DNA of 64,000 nt from an uncultured Psychrobacter sp. (GTDB lineage: Bacteria; Pseudomonadota; Gammaproteobacteria; Pseudomonadales; Moraxellaceae), in contig CANLXO010000007.1 of NCBI GenBank assembly GCA_947495055.1, forward strand, positions 91,855 through 155,854, in the 5' to 3' direction. How positions within the stretch are numbered: position 1 is the stretch's first letter; each line of letters opens with the position of its first letter. The translations under genes and the position numbers were made by a program. This document shows positions 57,777-64,000 of this stretch, one piece after another. A model generated the notes under the pieces. It was not told the origin of the DNA. It saw only the letters and a list, made by a program, of their open reading frames with translations, and searched no databases.

Positions 57777-58212
57777 ATACTTATTAGATTAATACTATAT
57801 AACCATAGCTCAAAAAAACTGTATCCAATCGGATGCAGTTTTTTGGTTTATAGGCCAAATTAATAGCTCAAAACTGTCTTAAAGTGCCAACGATCAAATG
57901 AGAGAAAGTCAAAAACAATCCTTTAAATTTTACCGCTCAAAACGACTAAAAATATAAGCCAATATTTAGCGCTTTTGCTTGATTTTAATGACATTCAGAT
58001 ACCCCTAAACGCCTAAATTTATGCTAAAATAGCTTCTTTATTTAAACCTTAAAACTATCGCCATTTTCCTACTGTTTTGTACCATTCAAAGTGCTTTTTT
58101 ATAGCCAGTTTTTATGAGCAACGACGCTTTTGGGCGTCTTACTTATGTATAACGATGGGTTGTTTGGACAAACGCACAAACGGTAGTAGAGAATGCGAGT
58201 GAAGGAGTGTAT
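57777..58212. other. gyrA upstream region
   Basis: The region contains the terminator of the esterase-like gene, then AT-rich DNA with a possible extended -10 (TGCTAAAAT at 58022-58030) and a small hairpin, GACGC/GCGTC at 58123-58138, in the gyrA leader. No other gene is seen. Confidence 0.45.
57813..57846 (+). terminator. Rho-independent terminator after the esterase-like gene
   Basis: AAAAACTGTATCC and GGATGCAGTTTTT pair across a four-base loop with a G-U pair, and a T-run ends the structure. Confidence 0.85.
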
Positions 58213-60999
58213 ATGAGCGACTCGATCAGTCCTATTGCCATCGTGGACGAGTTAAAGCAATCCTATTTGGATTATGCGATGAGCGTGATCGTCTCGCGCG
58301 CGCTGCCTGATGTGCGTGATGGGTTCAAGCCTGTGCATCGCCGCGTTATGTATGCGATGCATGTGCTATCAAATGACTATAACAAAGCTTATAAAAAGTC
58401 GGCACGTGTGGTCGGTGACGTTATCGGTAAATATCACCCGCATGGTGATAGCGCCGTCTATGACGCTATTGTGCGTATGGCGCAGGACTTTAGCTTGCGT
58501 TATCCCATGGTTGATGGTCAAGGTAACTTTGGCTCGATTGATGATGATCCACCAGCCGCCATGCGTTATACCGAAGTGCGCATGACCAAGCTGACCCATC
58601 AGATGCTCGCTGACTTGGATAAAGACACTGTCGATTGGGAAGACAACTACGACGGCTCTGAGCGTATGCCAAGCGTGTTGCCGGCGCGTATTCCAAATTT
58701 GCTCGTCAACGGTGCAACTGGTATTGCGGTCGGTATGGCAACCAATATGGCGCCGCACAATTTGACCGAAGTCATTAATGCCTGCCTCGCTTATGCCAAT
58801 AATCCGCAAATATCAGCGGAAGAGCTGATGACGCATATCTCAGGTCCTGACTTTCCGACAGGCGGTATCATCTATGGCCGCGCAGGTATCCTAGATGCGT
58901 ATCGTACGGGTAAAGGCCGCTTGCATGTGCGTGGTCGTTATATCATCGAGCCGATGAGTGATACAGGCGTCAACCGTGATCGCGAGCGTATCGTATTTAC
59001 AGAAGTGCCTTATCAAACCAATAAAGCCAAGCTGATTGAGCGTATCGCAGAGCTGGTTCGTGACAAAAAGATCGAAGGTATCACCGAGATTCGTGATGAG
59101 TCGGACAAAGACGGTATGCGCATCGCTATCGATCTGCGCCGTGGCGAGACCGCTGAGGTTATCGTCAATAACTTATTCTTGCAAACGCCGCTTGAATCGA
59201 GCTTTAGTATCAATATGGTAGCACTCGATAATGGTCAGCCTAAGCTGTTGACCTTGCGTCAACTGATTGCCGCCTTTGTGCGTCATCGTCAAGAAGTGGT
59301 GACGCGCCGTACTATTTATGAGCTAAATAAAGCGCGCGTTCGTGGTCATTTGCTTGAGGGCCTAACGGTTGCACTCGCTAATATTGACGATATTATCGCG
59401 ACGATTAAAGCCTCAGCCAATCGTGGCGAGGCGCGTGAGAGCTTACTCGGTAATACTTGGGGCTCAGGTAGCGTCGTTGCTATGCTCGCCGCCGCAGGTA
59501 GTCAGTCAGTACGACCAGAGTATATTGAAGGCGAAGATCCCAAAGCACCTTTTGGTCTAATTGATGGCTCAGTACAAGGCGAGCAAAGTTATCGCTTATC
59601 ACTTGAGCAGGTTAATGCAATTTTGGATATGCAATTGCATCGCTTAACAGGTCTTGAGCAGGACAAATTAACTGAAGAGTATCAAGATCTACTGCGCGAA
59701 ATCGCCAATTTAGAAGCTATCCTTGGTGATTTTGATAAGCTGATGAACATTATCTCTAATGAGATGATTGAGATTCGGGACAACTTCGGTGATGAGCGTC
59801 GTACTGACATTATTGACTCGCGTACCGACTTTAACCGTGAAGACCTAATCCCTGAGCAAACGGTTGTCATGACGGTATCACGTACAGGCTACGCTAAAAC
59901 GCAGCCAATCGATGATTATGTCGCGCAAAAACGCGGCGGAAAAGGCAAGTCTGCTACGGCGATGAAAGAAGACGATGTCATCGATCATTTGGTGGTGACC
60001 TCAACGCATGCCACCGTACTTTGCTTTACCGATACCGGACGTGTCTTTAGTCTACGCGGCTTTGAAGTACCTATTGCCAGTCGCGGCGCGCGCGGTCGTC
60101 CATTAGTCAATCTTATTGGCTTGACAGGTGATGAGACCGTCACGACGATATTGCCAATACCGCAAAATACCGCTGATGTTACCGGTCACTTTGTGTTCTT
60201 TGCAACCGCTAACGGTACAGTGAAACGCGTTGAGCTAGAGCAATTCGCTAGTATTCGCTCTAATGGTTTAATCGCTGTTGGTTTAGAGGATGATGACAAG
60301 CTCGTTAGCGCTCGCATTACTAGTGGTAGTCAAGAGGTTATGCTGTTTGCCTCAAGTGGTAAGGCTATTCGTTTTGATGAAAATGATGCGCGTTCTATGG
60401 GCCGTACTGCAAAAGGCGTGCGCGGTATGCGTCTGAGCGACGATGAAGTGATCAAATCCCTAGTCGTCATCGAAGATGACGTCCGCGAGATTTTGATTGC
60501 TTGTGAAAACGGCTTTGGTAAGCGTACCTTTATCGATGAGTTCAATACCCAAAACCGCGGCGGTGGCGGCGTTATCGCTATCAAAACCAGTGCACGTAAT
60601 GGTGCTTTGGTTCGCGCGACTAAGGTGGAGCCTAAAGATGACATTATTCTCATCTCAGATAAAGGTACGCTAGTTCGTACCCCTGTCGAGCATGTCGCAA
60701 GCTCAGGCCGTAATACGCAAGGCGTTACTTTGATTCGTCTGTCAAAAGATGAGAAACTCGTGGCTATGGCCCGTGTTGAGCATGATGAGAGTGATAATGC
60801 ACTCGTCGATGCTATGCGTGAGGACGGCACCTTTGATGTTGACGCCCAAGAGCAGATCGATATAGACGCACAGACAGATAGTAGCGTTCATGATGAGATC
60901 AATGACTCTATCGATATTGCAAATGACTATCAGCTAAAAGATGATGGTGCTTTAGGCGATATTACTTTAGACAATGAAGGCGACGCCGATGAGAGCTGA
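58213..60999 (+). CDS. gyrA: DNA gyrase subunit A
   Basis: GyrA breaks and rejoins DNA for negative supercoiling. The catalytic Tyr is Tyr119 in AAMRYTE. The quinolone region reads [12 protein letters not shown] with Ser80 and Asp84 (E. coli Ser83 and Asp87), the susceptible-type residues. The C-terminal beta-pinwheel carries the GyrA box variant QKRGGKGK. Total length is 928 residues, longer than E. coli GyrA, mostly through an acidic tail of about 70 residues after [11 protein letters not shown]. The ATG at 58213 is behind GAAGGAG; a GTG at 58207 overlaps that site and is rejected. Confidence 0.98.
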   Translation: MSDSISPIAIVDELKQSYLDYAMSVIVSRALPDVRDGFKPVHRRVMYAMHVLSNDYNKAYKKSARVVGDVIGKYHPHGDSAVYDAIVRMAQDFSLRYPMVDGQGNFGSIDDDPPAAMRYTEVRMTKLTHQMLADLDKDTVDWEDNYDGSERMPSVLPARIPNLLVNGATGIAVGMATNMAPHNLTEVINACLAYANNPQISAEELMTHISGPDFPTGGIIYGRAGILDAYRTGKGRLHVRGRYIIEPMSDTGVNRDRERIVFTEVPYQTNKAKLIERIAELVRDKKIEGITEIRDESDKDGMRIAIDLRRGETAEVIVNNLFLQTPLESSFSINMVALDNGQPKLLTLRQLIAAFVRHRQEVVTRRTIYELNKARVRGHLLEGLTVALANIDDIIATIKASANRGEARESLLGNTWGSGSVVAMLAAAGSQSVRPEYIEGEDPKAPFGLIDGSVQGEQSYRLSLEQVNAILDMQLHRLTGLEQDKLTEEYQDLLREIANLEAILGDFDKLMNIISNEMIEIRDNFGDERRTDIIDSRTDFNREDLIPEQTVVMTVSRTGYAKTQPIDDYVAQKRGGKGKSATAMKEDDVIDHLVVTSTHATVLCFTDTGRVFSLRGFEVPIASRGARGRPLVNLIGLTGDETVTTILPIPQNTADVTGHFVFFATANGTVKRVELEQFASIRSNGLIAVGLEDDDKLVSARITSGSQEVMLFASSGKAIRFDENDARSMGRTAKGVRGMRLSDDEVIKSLVVIEDDVREILIACENGFGKRTFIDEFNTQNRGGGGVIAIKTSARNGALVRATKVEPKDDIILISDKGTLVRTPVEHVASSGRNTQGVTLIRLSKDEKLVAMARVEHDESDNALVDAMREDGTFDVDAQEQIDIDAQTDSSVHDEINDSIDIANDYQLKDDGALGDITLDNEGDADES

Positions 61000-61043
61000 T
61001 CTGCTAAGCGACTAACATACTCTTACTTTTAACCTTTTTTAAA

Positions 61044-61076
61044 AAAAGCCTCTGACGTTATCGTCGGGGGTTTTTA
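61044..61076 (+). terminator. Rho-independent terminator after gyrA
   Basis: GCCTCTGACG and CGTCGGGGG pair (with G-U pairs) over a short loop, flanked by an A-run and ended by TTTTT. Confidence 0.75.
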
Positions 61077-61140
61077 GTTTTTGCTAACTGCTTTTATCAC
61101 GCTAGTATCTTCAATTCATCTAACCTATGAGGCTACCGCT

Positions 61141-62205
61141 ATGCTCACGACCAATCAAACGTTTCAAGGCACAGTCGCTTCTGTATCAGCGAGCTTCTTA
61201 TTCTCCTTGATGTTTTTGTTTGGGCTGTTTATGCAGCCTTTATCAGGGACGCAGGTGGCGTCTTGGCGGGTGCTAATGATGCTGCTTAGCCTAATATTGT
61301 TAGTGAGCTTTACTCGGCAGTGGCAGCATGTTTTTGACTATATAAAGACTTTAAAGACGCCAATGGACTGGTTGCTATTTATTTTACCAACGCCTATTCT
61401 TGGCGGGCAGATTTGGTTGTTTATGTGGGGACCAGTCAATGGCCTGGGTCTCGATGTGACCTTGGGCTATTTTTTACTGCCGCTTGCGATGATTATTGTT
61501 GGGCGGTTTTTGTATCATGAGTATATGAGTGCGCTGCAGTGGGCGGCGGCACTGCTTGCGGCTATCGGTATTGGCTACGATATTTTTCAGTATGGTACGG
61601 TATCTTGGGCAACTTTGTTTGTCTGTTTGGGTTATCCACCATATTTTTTGATGCGTCGCAAACTTGCCGTACCGCCTATCACAGGTTTGTTGTCTGATTT
61701 AACCTTACTGACGCCCTTTGTTTTGATCATGCTCTATAATAGTGGCGGCTTTAGTATGGCGATGCAAGCGAGTAAGTTTTGGTACTTGCTGCCGCTGCTA
61801 GGGGCCTTTAGTGCTTTTGCGATGTCGCTGACCATGGTCGCTAGTAGCAAACTGCCCATCTCGCTATTTGGCGCTTTGAGCTATGTTGAGCCTATGCTCC
61901 TGTTTGTATTGTCCGTAACGGTACTCAGTCAAAGTCTGGATGAGGGTGGCTCACTATTTATGTACGCGATGATTAGTTTGGCGCTGCTAGTGATGATTAT
62001 CGATAGTGCCAAGGGCTATATCACGCGCCGCACAGAGGATAATCTATACGGTTACAACGAGCCACAGGTGAACAGCTTCCCGCCGCGTCGCCGCCTGAAA
62101 AGTCGCCGTATTGAAGGCGCTCTAGCGGCGCATCGATTCCGTAAAATCCAAAAGTATCAACAAAAAATCGAAAAGCTATCGCAGAAAATAGAAAACATAA
62201 GCTAA
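61141..62205 (+). CDS. EamA/RarD-type transporter
   Basis: This is a ten-helix inner-membrane protein of the drug/metabolite transporter superfamily. The N-terminal layout (GTVASVSASFLFSLMFLFG, then SGTQVASWRVLMMLLSL) matches RarD. After ten hydrophobic helices comes a long basic tail (RRRLKSRRIEGALAAHRFRKIQKYQQK). The frame is open to 61081 with a TTG, but GAGG lies in front of the ATG at 61141, giving 354 residues. The substrate is unknown; the link of RarD to chloramphenicol is only a family label. Confidence 0.87.
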   Translation: MLTTNQTFQGTVASVSASFLFSLMFLFGLFMQPLSGTQVASWRVLMMLLSLILLVSFTRQWQHVFDYIKTLKTPMDWLLFILPTPILGGQIWLFMWGPVNGLGLDVTLGYFLLPLAMIIVGRFLYHEYMSALQWAAALLAAIGIGYDIFQYGTVSWATLFVCLGYPPYFLMRRKLAVPPITGLLSDLTLLTPFVLIMLYNSGGFSMAMQASKFWYLLPLLGAFSAFAMSLTMVASSKLPISLFGALSYVEPMLLFVLSVTVLSQSLDEGGSLFMYAMISLALLVMIIDSAKGYITRRTEDNLYGYNEPQVNSFPPRRRLKSRRIEGALAAHRFRKIQKYQQKIEKLSQKIENIS

Positions 62206-62452
62206 AAACGACGGTCTATATTAAAAGAGATAAATGGTGATCAAAAAACCTTTACCTCTATACTAGTCATACAATAAAGTGTCAAAACGCAAAAAATACG
62301 CTATGATTAGGTGCATTTAACGAGCACTTGATCAGACGTCGATGGTTTTACAATTATGCTGTTATTAGTAATCAAAGATAACAAGACGATCAAGCATAAG
62401 CTTTACAATAACTAAAATTTATAAAATATCTATTATCACATTAGGATTACCT

Positions 62453-63121
62453 ATGTTACATCTTCATCATTTAGAGAACTCACGCTCGCATCGCATTTTG
62501 TGGCTATTAGAGGAGTTGGGCGCTGACTATAAGCTCACCTGTTATGTACGTAACAAGGCTTATCGCGCGCCTGATAGTCTCAAGCAGATCCATCCTATCG
62601 GTCATGCTCCGATACTAGAAGTTGATGGACGAGCGCTGATAGAATCAGGATTTATCATCGAGTATCTACTCAAGCACTATGATCCTGAGCATAAGTTCAA
62701 ACCCACTGATGATCAAGAGACGGCGTGGGAGAACTATACGTTTTGGTTGCACTTTGCCGAAGCGTCGGTCATGCCGCCACTAGTTATGCGCTTGGTATTT
62801 ACCAAAGTCGTCGAGCAGTCACCTATGCTGATCAAACCTGTTAGTAAAAAGATTCGTGATCAAGTTGAAAAAAGCATGATTAGCAGCAGCTTGGATAAGA
62901 TGCTGACGATGATGGAGCAGCATTTAGAGGACAATCGTTACTTCGCTGGTAGCGAATTTAGCGCTGCCGATATCCAGATGCATCTGGCTGTACTGGGTGC
63001 TAATGCGGGTAAAGGACTGGATAAAAGAAAGTATGCTAATCTGCTTAACTGGCTTAACCGCTGTGAAGAGCGTGATGCCTTTAAGCGCGCTGAAGAAAAA
63101 GGCGGTCGTCTAAAGTTCTAG
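62453..63121 (+). CDS. Glutathione S-transferase family protein
   Basis: This cytoplasmic protein of 222 residues has an N-terminal thioredoxin-like domain (LHHLENSRSHRILWLLEELG) and a helical C-terminal domain (FAGSEFSAADIQMH). The Ser pair after ENSR probably supplies the glutathione contact. HPIGHAPILEVDG and ALIESGFIIEYLLKHY form the glutathione-binding side. AGGA supports the ATG. Its substrate is not known. The 15-pair terminator after it is one of the strongest in the window. Confidence 0.92.
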   Translation: MLHLHHLENSRSHRILWLLEELGADYKLTCYVRNKAYRAPDSLKQIHPIGHAPILEVDGRALIESGFIIEYLLKHYDPEHKFKPTDDQETAWENYTFWLHFAEASVMPPLVMRLVFTKVVEQSPMLIKPVSKKIRDQVEKSMISSSLDKMLTMMEQHLEDNRYFAGSEFSAADIQMHLAVLGANAGKGLDKRKYANLLNWLNRCEERDAFKRAEEKGGRLKF

Positions 63122-63161
63122 TATATCGTTTGAAAATTTTTAACAGGACTTAAAGTAAGAC

Positions 63162-63206
63162 AAAGGGTGCGTTATCGATTAAAATATTGATAACGCACCC
63201 TTTTGT
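63162..63206 (+). terminator. Strong terminator after the GST gene
   Basis: AAAGGGTGCGTTATC and GATAACGCACCCTTT form a perfect 15-pair stem with a 12-base loop and a T-rich end. Confidence 0.85.
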
Positions 63207-63230
63207 TTTGGATGTAAATATAAAGGTATT

Positions 63231-63458
63231 ATGATGGCAGACCCAAAAAATTTAAAAAACCCATTCAATGAAGAAGACATTGTTCAGCAGCCTGTGTCAA
63301 TGAAAGCTTGGGGACAAAAGCTACTGGTTGCGCTGCTATGTGTAGCCAGTTTTTATGGCGGCTGGAAATCGTACGAGTCCAACATGGTTAATGAGTGTTA
63401 TGGCAGCGGCGGTCAAATTATTGAAGGCGAGAGAACGCTATCATGCCAATTGCCTTAG
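63231..63458 (+). CDS. Small membrane protein of unknown function
   Basis: The 75-residue protein (74 if it starts at the second ATG) has a polar N terminus with an NPFNEED segment. One transmembrane helix follows (LLVALLCVASFYGGW), then a short tail with two Cys (NECYGSGG, LSCQLP) that may form a disulfide outside the membrane. AAGGTATT is a reasonable ribosome site. I do not recognise a family. It lies just before rnz. Confidence 0.6.
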   Translation: MMADPKNLKNPFNEEDIVQQPVSMKAWGQKLLVALLCVASFYGGWKSYESNMVNECYGSGGQIIEGERTLSCQLP

Positions 63459-63504
63459 TCTCACAAGCATACGTTTTGACAGATATAAATAAGAGCTGTA
63501 GCTT

Positions 63505-63936
63505 ATGCTTAAATTAACCTTTTTGGGGACCTCAGCAGGCGTGCCTACCAAAGATCGCAATGTCACAGCGCTGGCGGTTGAATGTCTTAATCCCTATTTA
63601 TCTCACTCAAAAGCGTCGCATTCAAAAGCGTCGCACTCAAAAGCATCTGCATCACAACCGTCTAAAAAGTCACGTCCGTGGCTACTCATAGACTGCGGCG
63701 AGGGCACTCAGCAGCAATTATTGCGTACTACATTATCAGTCCATCAGCTCGCCGCTATCTGCATCACTCATATCCATGGCGATCACTGCTACGGTCTGCC
63801 AGGTTTGCTTGCTAGCAGCGCAATGTCGGGACGCTCTGAGCCATTAACGATTATCGCGCCACGAGCAATCGCTCAATTTATGGATGCGGTCAAGGCAACG
63901 ACTGACTTATATTTGCCTTATACTAGGGCGTGTTGA
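63505..63936 (+). pseudogene. rnz: Ribonuclease Z, truncated at a sequence break near the window edge
   Basis: RNase Z cuts the 3' trailer of tRNA precursors. The N-terminal part is normal: LGTSAGVPTKDRNV, then LIDCGEGTQQQLL and the metal-binding motif THIHGDHCYGLPG (H-x-H-x-D-H). Family sequence ends after TTDLYLPY near 63921. The frame then hits a stop four codons on, so more than half of the enzyme, including the later metal ligands, is missing here. An insertion of a mobile element is the best explanation. Inside the gene, a 15-bp triplication adds SHSKA three times in an early loop. Confidence 0.75.
63601..63645 (+). repeat. 15-bp tandem triplication inside rnz
   Basis: Three nearly identical 15-base units each encode SHSKA. 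The frame is kept, and the insert lies in a variable loop before the LIDCGEGTQ motif. Confidence 0.92.
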
Positions 63937-64000
63937 ACATTAGAATCAAATTGATGGCAAAAAAAATAGCGAACGGGTAATCTTTAAGTTCTCACACAAA
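63926..64000. mobile_element. Possible left end of an insertion sequence
   Basis: At about 63926 the rnz homology stops and a sequence starting GGCGTGTTGAACATTAG begins. The preceding CTAG fits the YTAR-type target favoured by some IS5-family elements. Only 75 bases are visible, with no transposase frame and no second end, so the element type is not established. Confidence 0.35.

Noticed and set aside
58119-58140. Terminator hairpin before gyrA
   Set aside because: The five-pair GACGC/GCGTC stem lacks a proper T-run and lies inside the likely gyrA leader; a stronger terminator is at 57813.
61081-61140. TTG start of the RarD-like gene
   Set aside because: It lies within the gyrA terminator T-run, and GAGG precedes the ATG at 61141.

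Overview
The window is a stretch of chromosome from a gammaproteobacterium, most likely Psychrobacter or a close Moraxellaceae relative. The evidence is the gene neighbourhoods (hisZ-purA; rlmN-pilF-rodZ-ispG-hisS-yfgM-bamB-der), the proteins (several typical moraxellacean lipoproteins and a class I PHA operon) and the moderately AT-rich intergenic DNA. Almost all of it is core or common accessory metabolism. I see no prophage, CRISPR array, rRNA or complete insertion sequence. The only mobile-element signal is the abrupt break of an RNase Z gene about 75 bases before the right edge.

Layout. 1-8.3 kb: the 3' end of a DedA-family gene, a small ORF and an SMP-30/gluconolactonase gene behind a good sigma70 promoter, a lipoprotein, a YtcJ-type amidohydrolase pseudogene interrupted by two isolated in-frame stops, folD, a PsiE-like gene, and on the minus strand DUF2237 and corA. 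8.7-21.8 kb: hisZ-purA, ndk, then rlmN-pilF-rodZ-ispG-hisS-yfgM-bamB-der, which combines RNA modification, type IV pilus and envelope assembly, isoprenoid synthesis, translation and ribosome assembly. 22-31 kb: an orphan hybrid histidine kinase, dacC, a secreted protein, surE, an NlpD-like amidase activator, an MltB-like lytic transglycosylase, cytochrome b561, a PACE-family efflux protein and a DUF4031 protein. 31-37 kb: a DUF302 lipoprotein, a LysR regulator divergent from class III alcohol dehydrogenase (adhC), a DsbA/FrnE-like protein, a tandem Usp protein and a glutathionyl-hydroquinone reductase.

37-44 kb: a minus-strand polyhydroxyalkanoate cluster in the order phaB, phasin, phaC and a DUF3141 alpha/beta-hydrolase. 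The last protein carries its own Cys-Asp-His candidate triad resembling that of PhaC. 44.1-44.6 kb: tRNA-Val and tRNA-Asp behind a perfect-consensus sigma70 promoter. 44.7-55 kb: cardiolipin synthase, a Sel1-repeat membrane-anchored protein, waaA, rsmE, a ferric-iron ABC transporter (fbpABC) with a candidate Fur site, and cmoM. 56-64 kb: a lipoprotein esterase-like hydrolase, gyrA (susceptible-type residues at the quinolone positions), a RarD/EamA transporter, a GST, a small membrane protein and the truncated rnz.

The most unusual non-genic pattern is a set of at least eight short tandem duplications (units of 12-19 bp). They lie in spacers and, as 15-bp in-frame triplications, inside two genes. 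One array appears to have grown from the left arm of a transcription terminator. A palindromic, REP/MITE-like intergenic element has a shortened echo elsewhere in the window. I do not see a clearly new defence or biosynthetic system. The best candidates for follow-up are the DUF3141 protein of the PHA operon, the terminator-derived repeat, the two-stop amidohydrolase and the rnz breakpoint.
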